A stretch of DNA of 64,000 nucleotides from Symbiodinium natans (GCA_905221605.1 CAJNDS010002420.1:371587-435586); one strand, 5' to 3'; shown: positions 1 to 10,890, numbered from the stretch's first letter. Numbers and translations: made by a program. Notes: generated by a model from the letters alone, not told the origin.

Positions 1-56
1 CCAACGGGCATCCCTTTATGCTTAAGAGGGGCTATCAGGGAACCCCAAGCCCTAAA

Positions 57-330
57 CCCTAAACCCTAAACCCTAAACCCTAAACCCTAAACCCTAAACC
101 CTAAACCCAAAAAGTGGGGAATAAGGGCCCACTCCGGCTCCTCACCCTAAGGCCCTTCAAGCCCGAAACCCCAGAGTGAGTGGTGAAACTATGGGTGGCG
201 AATCCGGTGCATCTGCACCCAAGATCCCTACGTAAGATTCCCTAAACCCTAAACCCTAAACCCTAAACCCTAAACCCTAAACCCTAAACCCTAAACCCTA
301 AACCCTAAACCCTAAACCCTAAACCCTAAG
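57..330. repeat. CCCTAAA telomere-type arrays
   Basis: Two near-perfect CCCTAAA arrays (about 57-108 and 239-330) are separated by about 130 bp of unique sequence. The unit is the complement of TTTAGGG, the telomere repeat of plants and of dinoflagellates. Arrays recur in both orientations through the whole window, so this is not simply the chromosome end. No gene is seen in 1-600. Confidence 0.95.
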
Positions 331-602
331 CCGCCCTGCTTTTTGCAGGGTGCTGGGTTTAGGGTTTCGTGTGTTGTGGTGCAGACCATTTACCAACAAA
401 TAGGTCTTGGGTTCGTCAAGTAGAGCATCGGCTGAGACAACATGGATCTAGACGGCGAGCTAGGAGCACTCTAATTATTCACTACCCTAAGGCTCAAGCT
501 CAAAGCTCTCTTATTTCCGGGTTTTTGGGCCCAAAGGACTTCTTATGTAAGGTTTGGGGGCTGCTTTGAGCCTAAGAAAACAAAAAGGCCATCGGAAAAG
601 AA

Positions 603-1165
603 GCCTACCCCTAAACCCTAAACCCTAAACCCTAAGCCCTAAACCCTAAACCCTAACCCTAAGCCCTGAAGCTTGAACCCTAAACCCTAAACGCCTTAAA
701 CCTTAAACCCTAAACCCTAAACCCTAAACCCTAAACCCTAAACCCTAAACCCTAGCCCTAAGCCCTGAAGCTTGAACCCTAAACCCTAAACGCCTTAAAC
801 CTTAAACCCTAAATACCCTAAACCCTAAGCCCTGAAGCTTGAACCCTAAACCCTAAACGCCTTAAACCCTAAACCCTAAATACCCTAGCCCTAAGCCCTG
901 ATTCTTGAACCCTAAACCCTAAACGCCTTAAACCTTAAACCCTAAACCCTAAATACCCTATACCCTATACCCTATACCCTAAACCCTAAACCCTAAACCC
1001 TAAACCCAAAAACCCTAAACCCTAAACCCTAAACCCTAAACCCTAAACCCTAAACCCTACCCCTAAGCCCTAAAGCTTGAACCCTAAACCCTAAATACCC
1101 TATACCCTAAACCCCAAACCCTAAACACCTTAAACCTTAAACCCTAGATACTAGATACCCTGAAC
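603..1165. repeat. degenerate CCCTAAA block with higher-order unit
   Basis: CCCTAAA repeats are interspersed with a recurring longer unit containing CCCTGAAGCTTGAACCC followed by CTAAACGCCTTAAACCTTA. The AAGCTT-bearing segment recurs near 660, 765, 830 and 1070, with a variant near 897. A related copy of the motif is near 12237. No coding sequence. Confidence 0.85.
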
Positions 1166-1169
1166 CCTT

Positions 1170-1245
1170 AAAATTCTATGCAGCCCCGACCGGGAGCTAA
1201 CGCCGACTCGGCATCGGTGCGGGACCGTGTCAGGAACCATGCACG
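1170..1245 (+). CDS. possible short exon between opposite telomere-type arrays
   Basis: An open, GC-rich island lies between a CCCTAAA block and a TTTAGGG block. One plus frame from the ATG near 1178 reads through to the start of the TTTAGGG array. It has an AG (TATGCAG) before it. Nothing recognisable in the translation. Weak call based on texture and position only. Confidence 0.25.
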
Positions 1246-1600
1246 GCTTGGGTTTAGGGATTTAGAGATTTAGGGTTTAGGGGTTTAGGGATTTAGGGAT
1301 TTAGGGTTTAGGGGTTTAGGGTTTAGGGTTTAGGGTTTAGGGTTCAGGGTTTAGGGTTCAGGGTTCAGGGTTTAGGCTGTAGGGTCGAGGGTCTGTAGGG
1401 AGTCCGAAAAGCTCGCCTCCTGCACGTCATCGTCTTTAAGAGCCGCGGTTTAGGGTTTAGAGTCTAGGGCTTAGGGTTCAGGGTTCGGGTTCAGAGTTTA
1501 GAGTCTTGGTTTAGGGCTCAGGATTTTGGGTTCAGGGTTTAGAGTCCCTAAACCCTAAACCCTAAACCCTAAACCCTAAGGTTTAGGGTTTAGGTTTCAG
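1246..1600. repeat. TTTAGGG arrays with an internal inversion
   Basis: Degenerate TTTAGGG repeats occupy about 1246-1380 and 1448-1545. A short CCCTAAA run (1547-1580) then abuts TTTAGGG (1579-1600), giving a small inverted junction. The island at 1381-1448 is unique and unassigned. Confidence 0.85.
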
Positions 1601-2535
1601 GGTTTAGAGCTCTAGGGTCTATCTCGGGCACCGAAGGGTTTGTAGGTCTAGGAGTGTGTACACCCCCGCCTCGCACCCCAAAACCAGTGTATGTAAACAA
1701 GCAAAACAAATCGCTTGCATGGTACCGCACATAAACATGTCGCTAGATATGTATATGTATGTATATATATATGTACTTTAGGTCCCGGTTAAGTGTATGT
1801 ACGCATGTGAGTATATATATATACACAGTATAGTACAGTAAACCAGAAGAAACAAGATGATTTGGGAGGTTATCATCATGCTTTCTCATGGGGGGCAGGA
1901 AGGGGGGCAAGAACGGCAAAGTCAAGTATGGAAAGTGAGAAAGCTTTCGCCCTAGTCTAACAGGGAAGGCGCTAGGGTTACTTTGCTTATAGGGCTTCAA
2001 GCGGCTACATTGCGATGCGCCTTCGGCGAAGGACCGTGAAAACTACCTCTCCGAAACGCCCATATGCGTGGCAACAGCAAACTCCCCGAACGCTACAACG
2101 AAGTCTGCTGAATATGCAGCACGTGGAGATGGGAATTCCGAGCCAAGTCCTTGCAGCCTGTGTGTGGCTTTTGGACACTTACTGGAGTGCAGGGCATACT
2201 TTTAACTCAAACCTCAGAACAAAACTGAGAAAACAATTTGGTTTGGTTAGAGAGCAGCCGCAGTCACAAGGGACTTTATGCTCGGCTGTATTTGACTCTA
2301 TGTCCCCCCCAATCACATCTAGCAGACCAGAACCCACTTACCTAGAGTATCTGGTATACCCCTGAAGAAGGCAATCTACCAAGAACTGAGGTGATTTTCC
2401 TTTTTCGTTCAAGGTTCTATAGGAAATGACTGTTTCATGGTTGGGATCGTATTGAATATTTTATTTAAATAGACATGCCTGATTATTGAGTTTAAGTACC
2501 CGTAAACATGTACCCCGGTGGAGCCCAGTCCATAG
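1601..2535. other. unique stretch, no gene recognised
   Basis: This stretch holds a TA/TATG microsatellite (about 1746-1830) and a 116-codon plus-strand ORF (2015-2365) with no recognised motif. It lacks telomere-type arrays. I see no convincing gene. Confidence 0.5.
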
Positions 2536-2650
2536 CTTGGTAGCCCAGTAACCATATTATAATAAGGGCACCCCTTTTTGGGTTTGTTTGTTGTATAAGG
2601 GAACCCATAAACCTCAAAAAAAGGGAAAAGGGACCCACGGGGCTACCAAG
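2536..2650. mobile_element. MITE family A, copy 1
   Basis: A 115-bp palindromic element begins CTTGGTAGCCCAGT and ends with the near inverse GGGGCTACCAAG. It has a 4-bp target duplication, ATAG (2532-2535 and 2651-2654). Related copies are at 13226-13336 and 58214-58387. It has no coding capacity, so it is a non-autonomous TIR element. Confidence 0.85.
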
Positions 2651-2754
2651 ATAGGCTGTGCCGAGTAGACATTAACCGGGCGTCGGAGGGTTGAAAAGCT
2701 TCCAAATCCACTGGCAGCGAAGCAGCTGCGGACAAACAAAGCCTAAACTCCCAA

Positions 2755-3030
2755 GCCCTAAAGCCAGTCCTAAACCCTAAACCCTAAACCCCAAACCCTA
2801 AACCCCAAACCCTAAACCCTAAACCCTAAACCGCAAACCCTACACCCTAAACCCTAAACCCTAAACCCTACACCCTAAACCCGAAACCCTAAAACCCTTG
2901 CTGCGAGAGGAAAGAACTTCCATCTTTCAATCACTGCATGGACGGCTCCGTCTCAGCCTGAGGATAGGGTTTACAAGGTTTAGGGTTTAGAGGGTTAGAG
3001 GGTTTAGGGTTTAGGGTTTAGGGTGTTTAC
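2755..3030. repeat. CCCTAAA array, island, TTTAGGG array
   Basis: CCCTAAA-type repeats (about 2760-2895) face TTTAGGG repeats (about 2968-3030) around a 70-bp island (2899-2968). The island is open in a plus frame (reads LREERTSIFQSL and on) and may be an exon. This CCCTAAA-island-TTTAGGG layout recurs throughout the window. Confidence 0.7.
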
Positions 3031-4314
3031 CTCAAGTACGTATATGTTTTTGGAGAAAGGAAATGCGCTTTAATTCTCTATGTATTTCCTGTACGGAAGC
3101 GTACATAGGATACTCTTGCCTTGCAATTGGGATAGAGGGGTAGAAAGCGGCGACACCGCGTTGCATTCAAAAGAGAAGCCTCCAACCCTAAACCCCAAAC
3201 CCTTGTAACTCATCACCCAGGCAGAACAACTACTCGAAAATCCTCCCCAAGGCAAACCACTGTCAGCCTGCAGCTTCTGATCCACACATCCTTTTGTTCC
3301 CAAAAAGGATTTATGGGTTCCGGGGGTTGAGGGTTCCGATAAGGATCGTGCAAACACTGAAGGGGCTTAGGGTTTCGGGTTTAGGGTTTAGGGTTTAGGG
3401 AACCCTGTGCCTCGTCCACCCCAAAGGTCCGAAGGTCGAGCCCTGTTCAGAGGCTCTGGGTGAAGCTCTGGTTTCGGGTTAAGATTTTAGAAAGTAGGAC
3501 TTCGAAAGGCCTCGTAGGGCTTAGTAGGGTTTAGCAGTTTAGCAGGGTTTAGTAGGTTTTTAATAGGGTTTAGGTGAAGCACTTGGTTCTTACAGCCTGT
3601 ATGGGATTGGCCTGGCACTCTTCGATGGTGCCCTTACAAGCCCCGGCTCCCTCCACACCGGCGCGGGAGTGCCTTCTAAACCTTTTTTTAGCGCGCGCTG
3701 TGATTCAAACCGCCTGATCAAGCATGTCCTCCTTTGTTTATTGGTTCCGGCCAACAAAAAAATCAGAAGAACCCGCAAGAACTCAAGAGGAACCAATAAA
3801 GGGGCCTTGATAATTTCAAGAGGGCTTTCGGGGTTATTACAATATATTTATGCATCAAATTCTGAGGGGCGTCAGAAGTCAAGGGAAACCCCCCCCCCCC
3901 CCCAAGCAACTTGGACACGCCGTGAGTTTTTTTCCAGGAGAGGGCCCTTCGTCCCCTGCACAAGAAGCTGAGGGGGGTGTCCTTTGCCTTCTGGCCCGAA
4001 GTGACCCCACAAGTCCAATCACTGAAGGCCTCCAAAACTGGCGACCCTCTTTGTAAGCTGCTGCCTGCTGGGGCTTCCTCGTGTCCGAAGTCTCCAAAAT
4101 TGCCCAGTTCCAAGTGACCCAAAGTGTCCCACCGAAACAGGTTCAAATGTCCCAAGCACTCAAGGGTTCATACCTTGAATGCCCTCTGAACGGTTAGTTA
4201 GATCCGTGAATTTTGAATGGCTGGCTTGGTTTGGGCTGGCTCCGGTTTGGTTTCGTGATGAGTACTGCTTGCGTGGTCTTGGGGTGGGCGCACATGATTG
4301 CAGTCAGCTGACCT
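3031..4314. other. mostly unique stretch, no clear gene
   Basis: It contains small TTTAGGG remnants (3365-3400, 3500-3570), a poly-C tract near 3890 and several overlapping ORFs of up to 130 codons on both strands. None has a recognisable domain. No gene is called. Confidence 0.5.
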
Positions 4315-4570
4315 AAACCCTATAGACCCTAAACCCTAAACCCTACACCCTACACCCTACACCCTAAACCCTAAACCCTAAACGGCCCTAAACCCTGAAG
4401 GCTGTAGCAACTCTTGCCGCAGACATGTCCCAACCAGGGCCTCGGAGGGGGCGCAGGGAGAGGCGCCGGTATGATCACCTCTTCCTCCTGCCGGCTAGGG
4501 TTGTAGGGTTTAGGGTTTAGGGTTTAGGGTTTAGGGTATAGGGTTTAGGGTTTAGGGTTTTGGGGCTTCG
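4315..4570. repeat. CCCTAAA and TTTAGGG arrays around an exon-like island
   Basis: CCCTAAA/CCCTACA repeats (4315-4395) and TTTAGGG repeats (4500-4570) flank the unique island annotated separately. Confidence 0.85.
4423..4497 (+). CDS. putative exon, arginine-rich fragment
   Basis: The island follows a CCCTAAA array and an acceptor-like CTTGCCGCAG. It stays open in the frame reading MSQPGPRRGRRERRRYDHLF and runs into a TTTAGGG array. Basic composition; no family recognised. The downstream border could be a GT at GGTATGAT or the array itself. Confidence 0.35.
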
Positions 4571-4917
4571 GGTCCTGGGATTTAGGGTGGGCTTACTAGG
4601 AGCTCAGAGGTTTTTGGGGTTGAGGGTTCACTCCCCACAATTCAACGGCAATTGCTGCTTTTGGGTGTAGCTGGCTCCTGGTTCATGATTGGGATAAGAT
4701 TTTGAAAACTTCATAAAGCTGTTCCTTATTGAGTTTAAGTACCCTTAGAAATGTAAAGTGGTACCCTAAACCCTAACATCTAAACCCCAAACCCGAAACC
4801 CTAAACCCGTTACCCCACTGTGACAAAGGTTCACAGATCGGGTTTCATGGTGCAGGCTTTCTTTTTTCCTCCCCTGAAGGCCCGTGAAACCAATCTGAAA
4901 AGTATTCTGGAAGATGA

Positions 4918-5165
4918 TCCTCTAAACCCTAAACCCTAAACCCTAAACCCTAACCCCTAAACGCTAAACCCTAAACCGACCACCTAGTTTAGGTACTGCC
5001 CAAGCCATCCTCCTGTGGCGGAGGCGTCGCAGGGCGAGGTTGCCACCTTTGCTTCCCAGCTTGGCGTTCATGGTGTGGCTTGGGATACAGGGTTTAGGGT
5101 TTAGGGTTTAGGGTTTAGGGTTTAGGGTTTAGGGTTTAGGGTTTAGGGTTTGAGGTTCAGGGTTT
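4918..5165. repeat. CCCTAAA and TTTAGGG arrays
   Basis: A CCCTAAA array (4920-4975) and a long TTTAGGG array (5090-5165) bracket an exon-like island. Confidence 0.85.
4997..5075 (-). CDS. putative minus-strand exon
   Basis: A GC-rich island is open on the minus strand from ATG at 5071 (reads MNAKLGSKGGNLALRRLRHR). It ends at a possible GT donor (GGGCA|GTACC). Codon third positions are GC-rich, as in other islands. Product unknown. Confidence 0.35.
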
Positions 5166-5170
5166 AGGGC

Positions 5171-6532
5171 TGAAGCTTAGAGGGTTTTGAGCTTAGGGTT
5201 TACTGTCCGGGGCGACCGTGTCAGGTTCTCTCTCCCGCCTTCCAATGAAGATCTAGGACTACGTCCTACACGCAGGCTGTACAAGCTGGGCGAGCCCCAG
5301 CCCGACGATCCATAAATGCACTCACCCACTTCAAGCTCATCACTACACAGGCCGATTCATTCCTTCCTTGGAACCCCCCCAAAACGGGTCCCCCCCTATT
5401 GTCGGAAAACCACCATCTGAGCAACAATCAAGATTATTTGTTAGACTGAAGGACATGGATTTCGGGGGTGCCGTTCCCTGCGTGTCCCCTGCCTTTCTGC
5501 CGGACAAACGCTACTTTACAGGAACACTGAAATCAGCCATCTTCTTGTCAATTATTGGATGCGCCGAGTTGTTGCATTTTTTCACCTGTCCCCTATCGTT
5601 CCGCTTCTGGGCCGCCCTCCCCTGCGCAGCTTCCAACATCCCGTTCACAGTAGACATCTCGGCCTCGACCTGAGAGACCTGTTTCGCGTCCAGCTCAGGC
5701 TTCTTCGAGGTGCGTGGCAGCTGATGGTCACTGAGCACTCGCCACTCTTTTCCCACGACTGCTCCTGCGCCTGGCCCGAGCCGGGCCAGAATGCCTCAAC
5801 GTGGAATTTAGGGTTTAGGGTTCCGGGTTTAGGGGTACATCGTTGATGTTTCTGGGCTAGCTCATCCAAACTTCAGTCTCTAAATCCAAAGCCCTCAACC
5901 CTCTTAAACCCTCTGAACTCCCGACCTAGACCCGTAACCTCGGTGGAACTGATGCAGAGTGGGCTTTGCCTGGCTGTGATGCCCTCGAGGAAGTCAGGGA
6001 AGGACTTGCGGCCAGATCAAAAGCTGCCCTCTTGCGCACAGTGATGTCCATCCCTTACATGATGGCCACCTGAATCAAGTTCCATCTCCCTCCAACCCTC
6101 GTACACATCCCTAAACCCTAGACCCTAAACCCTAAACCCTAAACCCTAAACCCTAAACCCCTACTCCGTCAATCCGAGCCCATGATGGGAGATGGCTCCC
6201 TTCAGGGGCGGCCTTGACATTGAACTTCCCAACTACTCAACAATCCTGACACCTTAAAACCCAGAAGCCCGCATCACCCTAAAACCCTAAACCCTTATAA
6301 ACCTTAAACCCGAAGACAGCAAACATAACACCGCAATCAACACCCACACATACATATATACAATATAAAAAATATACATATATATATATATGTATATATG
6401 CCTAAAAACCGAAACCCGAAACCCTCACCCCTCACCAAGGCTTCCACGGCCAGTCGGACATTGAGGTCGCACCCCTGCACCGGACGCTGACCGTGGCTTC
6501 AGACGCCAAAGCTTTAGGCTGCGTGGTTTGCT
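5171..6532. other. unique islands with scattered CCCTAAA remnants
   Basis: A minus-strand segment near 5589-5720 is coding-like (reads AKQVSQVEAEMSTVNGMLEA) and ends at GACAG|GTGAAA, a good donor. Another near 5950-6060 is open on both strands. CCCTAAA runs lie at about 5885-5940 and 6113-6165, and an AT-rich microsatellite is near 6345-6400. Nothing is firm enough for a gene. Confidence 0.4.
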
Positions 6533-6534
6533 GA

Positions 6535-7565
6535 GGGGTTTAGGGTTTAGGGTTTAGGGTTTAGGGTTTAGGGTTTAGGGTTTAGGGTTTTTGCTAATCT
6601 AAGGGTAGTTATATGGGCCCCTAATATTGTTTAGGGTTCAGAGTTTAGGGTTTCGAGGGAGGGTCGATGGGCCCTTAACCTACATCCCTTACAGGGTTAT
6701 GATAAAGGGGCCCTTGGGCTGTGCCGGGCATATAATGTATATAGGGGGCCCGCTGATAAACGCCCATACTAAGGGACCATGAAACTAGAACCCAAGAGTA
6801 GCCTGGGAATAACAAGGGTGCCCTTTTTCCTTTCCTGGGGGTTCTAAGGGAACCTAAGCCCGAAAAAGAGCCTACCCTGGGTCCTAGTTTGTATATTGTA
6901 GATTTGCCTCTGTGTTGCGATGAGGGTGAGGGGGAAGGGGGAGGATTTTGGCTTAAGAGCAGCCATAGCAACCAAGACCGGTTGCCCAGCAGAATCGATG
7001 TTGGAATGCAAGCTGGCAATTGGATCCAATAAAATTAGATGGGACCAGAAATCCAATCTTGTCTGTTCGTTTAAGTTACGTAGTTTACATACAACCTGGG
7101 GGGTCGTACACCCATTTAACTGGACTGAACATCATACCTTCGCTCGAACACGTTAGCCAGAACTTAACTTCAAGGTCTCAAGCAATGCGAAAACAAAAGC
7201 GTACATGGTGGTGGCTGTCCAAAAAAGGGCGTACCTCGCGGAATGCCTTCCTGGGACATAGGATGACTCTGCATTTGGCGACGTCGGGGAAAGCTTTTTG
7301 AGGGACCTCTCTCTATGCCCAAAGACCTTACCATGCAAGGTCTCTGGTGCCATTTCGAAACTGAGGATCGTAACCAACCTCCAAAAGCTGATGAGCTGAA
7401 AATTCGAGAGTTCAGCTACCGTGGACAGTGGCGGCTCGGGGTAGGACAGGCAGAACATACCTTGAGGAGTGTGCAGACTACCACTGATTGCTCGACCCCA
7501 TCATCGAGAATGACACTCGAATGTTTGCACCTGAAGCCGCCAGGCCCTAGACTGAAAAATGAGAA
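6535..7565. other. TTTAGGG array then about 970 bp of unique sequence
   Basis: An array of TTTAGGG (6535-6590) is followed by unique DNA with overlapping ORFs on both strands. The plus ORFs 7020-7301 and 7315-7569 and the minus ORF 7153-7458 compete. The 84-codon plus ORF has the most protein-like composition. No domain is recognised, so I leave coding status open. Confidence 0.35.
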
Positions 7566-7909
7566 TTAGGGTTTAGGGTTTAGGGTTTAGGCTTCTGGAA
7601 CCGGTGCTGGTGCAGCATAGTGAAACACTGGAAACTCAGACGTTGCTCACTTATGGTGACGCTATTCCCCCAAGCAACCGATTCGCGCTGTCCTCTGTGA
7701 ATGCTTGAGTCCATAACCTACCTTCGGCTCACCCTGCGGCTAGTAGGGCATGGTCTTTAGGGTTTAGGGTTTAGGGTTTAGGGTTTGGGGTTTAATGTTG
7801 TCTGCTGATTAGTGTGGCCCCCCGCCCCCCCCCCCTCAACGAAAGGATCCCGCTCTTTAGTGTGGGGGGGGGGGGGGGGGGGGGGCAATTTGGGGGGGGG
7901 GGGGTCTGG

Positions 7910-8108
7910 TTTTATATGATTTTAAAAGGGATGAGTTTATATGAATTTAAAAGGGATCCATATGATCCATATGATTTTAAAAGGGATGAGCTCGTATGAG
8001 TGTAAAAGGGATCCATATGATTCTAAACGGGTTGAGACTATATGAAATTAAGAGGGATCCATACGATTTTAAGAAGGATGAGGTTATATGAATTTAAAGG
8101 GGATCCAT
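7910..8108. repeat. degenerate minisatellite
   Basis: Repeats of a unit like ATATGATTTTAAAAGGGATG alternate with ATATGAATTTAAAAGGGATCC inside the TIR element. Confidence 0.75.
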
Positions 8109-8115
8109 CTATCCC

Positions 8116-8570
8116 AACCAAGCCAGCCCGCAAAAAAAAAATATAATTCCGGGGGAGCAAACTTTTTATATTATACGGCATCCGGGCAGCTGCTGGACTA
8201 CCCCCTTTGAAATTTGATTGCCCGGCCTCGGTACAAAAGAATTTTATAAGGAAATCTTAGTTTTGGGTCTGGCCTGGAGGCTGAAGATTTCAGGGCCCGA
8301 CAACCTCAGGCCTCAAGGTTTAGGAAACCTCAGCCCTTAGGCCTCTGGATCCAAACCCAACTAGCCCGCAAAAAAAAAATATAATTCCGGGGGAGCAAAC
8401 TTTTATATTATACGGCATCCGGGCAGCTGCTGGACTACCCCCTTTGAAATTTGATTGCCCGGCCTCGGTACAAAAGAATTTAATAAGGAAATCTTAGCCC
8501 TGGGCCCGGCCTGGAGACTGAAATTTTCAGGGCCCGACAACCTCAGGCCTCAAGGTTTCAGTCTTTAAAC
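8116..8570. repeat. tandem duplication, period 238 bp
   Basis: Two copies offset by 238 bp start at CCAACCAAGCCAGCCCGC and CCCAACTAGCCCGC. They run through a shared poly-A stretch and a G/C-rich segment to CCTCAGGCCTCAAGGTTT, with a few differences. Confidence 0.85.
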
Positions 8571-8764
8571 TTTTGATCTTTGGTCTCTCAGGCTCGGTTC
8601 AGAAGCGATTTATGGACGACAACACCAGTCGACAGCCTCGCCGAAATTTTGCATCGCCCGATGTTTTTTCACAATTCCGGGGGTCCTCCTCAAATAGATC
8701 CCCCTGAATAATTTTTGGATTTTTTTCCACAATTCCGGGGGAGCACACTAATCAGGATACAACA

Positions 8765-9045
8765 TTAGGGTTTAGGGTTTAGGGTTTAGGGCTTGGGGTT
8801 TAGGGTTTAGGGTTTGGGGGTTTAGGGCGCAACATCCCAAATAAGAGTCCCCTTCCAGCCTGAGGGCGTCCATGTCAGCCCCTTGTACCCGAATGCGCAT
8901 TAACGATTACTCTCCCCCAGTCATCCCTCTATAGCTGTAAAACAGCTGACCCAAGTTGCCAGTCAATGAAAGTGAACCCTAAACCCTAAACCCTAAACCC
9001 TAAACCCTAAACCCTAAACCCTAAACCCTAAACCCTAAACCCTCG
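8765..9045. repeat. TTTAGGG array, island, CCCTAAA array
   Basis: A degenerate TTTAGGG array (8765-8828) and a clean CCCTAAA array (8975-9043) surround a 145-bp island. The minus frame of the island reads IRVQGADMDALRLEGDSYLG, exon-like but unassigned. Confidence 0.75.
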
Positions 9046-9053
9046 TATGTCAG

Positions 9054-9133
9054 GAACCTGCCGGGACCCTGGCCGTCTCCGTTCATGGACGACCTGACAC
9101 GCAAAAGAGGCGCATCGTCCAGCAGATGCTGGG
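9054..9133 (+). CDS. putative last exon interrupted by a MITE intron
   Basis: After a CCCTAAA array and GTATGTCAG the plus frame is open and protein-like (contains AVSVHGRPDTQKRRIVQQML). It reaches GGG|GTTA, where GTTA is the target duplication of a MITE. Removing 9134-9253 (GT...AG) would restore the pre-insertion sequence, and the frame then ends at a stop within four codons. Product unknown. Alternatively the frame stops inside the MITE. Confidence 0.4.
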
Positions 9134-9137
9134 GTTA

Positions 9138-9253
9138 CTACTGATTGCTTAAGAACCCCAAAAATATAGTGTACAAAGAATGATCCTTTCTAATGAGGGC
9201 AATATAGGGATTCTAATGATTCATTTTTGGGGAGGTTCTTAAGCAAATGGTAG
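9138..9253. mobile_element. MITE family C, copy 1
   Basis: A 116-bp element with inverted ends CTACTGATTGCTTAAGAACC and the inverse of CTACCATTTGCTTAAGAACC. It is flanked by a perfect 4-bp duplication GTTA (9134-9137, 9254-9257). The ends read CT...AG on either strand. Confidence 0.85.
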
Positions 9254-9282
9254 GTTACTTCAGTGAATGAAGTGAACAGAAA

Positions 9283-9460
9283 CACCTAAACCCTAAACCC
9301 TAACCCCTAACCCCTAAACCCCTAAACCCCTAAACCCCTAAACCCTAAACCCCTAAACCCCTAAACCCCTAAACCCCTAAACCCCTAAACCCCTAAACCC
9401 CTAAACCCCTAAACCCCTAAACCCCTAAACCCTAAACCCAACCCTAACCCCTAAACCCTC
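9283..9460. repeat. CCCCTAAA 8-bp variant array
   Basis: About fifteen copies of the 8-bp variant CCCCTAAA (about 9300-9428), with canonical CCCTAAA at the edges. The variant is homogenised rather than scattered. Confidence 0.95.
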
Positions 9461-9544
9461 AGCGCATGTGTCGACCACTGCCGAGCCTGGAGCCGGTACG
9501 CCTTTTATCTGAGCCCCTCAACCCCAAGGCAGTCGAAAGCATGC

Positions 9545-9766
9545 CCAAACCCAAAACCCTAAACCCCAAACCCAAAACCCAACACCCAAAACCCCAAACC
9601 CTAAACCCGAAACCCTAGCCCTAAACCCTAAACCCTAAACCCTAAACCCGAAGCCCAAGTGAGGCCAGGGCCGGCCGGCGGAGGACACCATGCGGGGCCC
9701 GGCAGATCCTTCAGGAGCTGCTGGCATAAGTTTCTTGGGTTTAGGGTTTGGGGTTTAGGGCTTAGA
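9545..9766. repeat. CCCTAAA/CCCAAA array, island, TTTAGGG tract
   Basis: Degenerate C-rich repeats (9545-9650) and a short TTTAGGG tract (9735-9765) flank an island. The island's plus frame reads RTPCGARQILQELLA before a stop, possibly an exon. Confidence 0.65.
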
Positions 9767-9841
9767 TCAGAATAAGAATAAGAATAAGAATAAGAATAAG
9801 AATAAGAATAAGAATAAGAATAAGAATAAGAATAAGAATAA
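9767..9841. repeat. AGAATA hexanucleotide array
   Basis: About twelve tandem copies of AGAATA, followed by a looser A/G-rich stretch to about 9910. Confidence 0.95.
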
Positions 9842-10042
9842 CAACAGTAATAAGAACAAGAAGAAAACAACAAGAAAAATAATTAAGAAGAAGACGAAGA
9901 ACAAGAATAGCAATGATCATTAGAATGAATGTAAGTAAGAAGCGGCTAACAGCCCGCAAACCCATACACCCTACCTTGAAGGTTTGCAACAGCGCTGTCG
10001 TGCAGGTGCTGTCGTTCGAACCTGAAAAATGCCGCTAATACG

Positions 10043-10162
10043 CTAATACAGGGGTCTGAAAATTTAGCATGGAGTCTTGGGGGGTTCTTATGGAAGAATT
10101 CCTGCAATTACAAAGGGACCATAAGGGAAGATGATTAGTAATTACTCCGACCCCTATGTGAG
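10043..10162. mobile_element. MITE-like family F, copy 1
   Basis: It starts CTAATACAGGGGTC and ends TCCGACCCCTATGTGAG (imperfect inverted ends). The right end GTAATTACTCCGACCCCTA recurs near 21953 and 24671. No clear target duplication. Confidence 0.5.
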
Positions 10163-10890
10163 GGGCCAAATTCGAAAGCGCCACCACTCTCGTCGGTGGA
10201 AGAACTGTAACAGGCATCACCCTAAACCCTAAACCCTAAACCCCTTAAATCAAAATGCTGTAGGTAGACAGGGTCCCAGGATTAGCATGCGGGTCATCTG
10301 AACCCCCTCCCGCCCGCGATCCTGGTCCATGTGTGAGGGACTGGCTGGGATGCCTTGCGCATAGGGTTTAGGGTTTAGGCTTTAGGGTTTCGGGTTTAAG
10401 GCTTCTGGAAAGTGAGGCTCAGATCGGACATTCAGGGTCGATGGCTGAGGGTTCGGGGCTTTGGACCCTAAACCATAAACCCTAAACCTTATAGGGTTTA
10501 GTAGGCGTGGCTTGCAAGTGAGGTGTGGGCTCATAGGGTGTAAAGTTTTAGGGTCTGCAGTTCAGGGTTTAGGGTGTTTGGGGTGTTTAGGGTGTTTGGG
10601 GTGTTTGGGGTGTTTCGGGTGTTTAGGGTGTTTAGGGTTTAGGGTTTAGGGTTTAGGGCAGCTGGTTCTGGGCTTGGGGTGTTTCTGAGAGATGCGGGAC
10701 TTGGTAGACAGGGCAAGCGCCTTTGCTAAGGCTCAGGATCCAGATCGCACCCGAATGAGGCCAGCATTTCTTAAGCCTAGGAGAGCCTGAGGTTTAGGAG
10801 GGTTTGGGGAGGGGTTTAGGGTTTAGGGTTTAGGGTTTAGGGTTTCGGGTTTAAGGTGTAGGGTTTCGGGGATCGGGTGTAGGGCTTTAC
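10163..10890. repeat. mixed telomere-type tracts
   Basis: Short CCCTAAA (10221-10245) and TTTAGGG tracts. Includes a degenerate run of GGGTGTTTAGGGTGTTTGGG (about 10568-10640) and TTTAGGG at 10800-10860. Unique islands between them have no recognised gene. Confidence 0.7.

Larger units (their letters stand above)
7795..8765. mobile_element. TIR element of about 970 bp, non-autonomous
   Basis: The ends are inverted copies: left ATGTTGTCTGCTGATTAGTG, right the inverse of ATGTTGTATCCTGATTAGTG. TA lies on each outer side, and the element sits between TTTAGGG tracts. The inside holds a 22-base G run (7864-7885), a degenerate minisatellite and a 238-bp tandem duplication. The motif AATTCCGGGGG recurs near 8145, 8385, 8675 and 8732. 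No transposase ORF is visible. Confidence 0.6.

Noticed and set aside
1-1165. Possible true chromosome end
   Set aside because: Arrays are short, degenerate, in both orientations and spread over the whole window, so this is interstitial telomere-type sequence.
3763-4155. 130-codon minus ORF
   Set aside because: It crosses a C homopolymer, overlaps four competing ORFs and has no recognisable features.
9628-9989. ORFs of SYSYSY and LILILI
   Set aside because: Translations of the AGAATA repeat in two frames.
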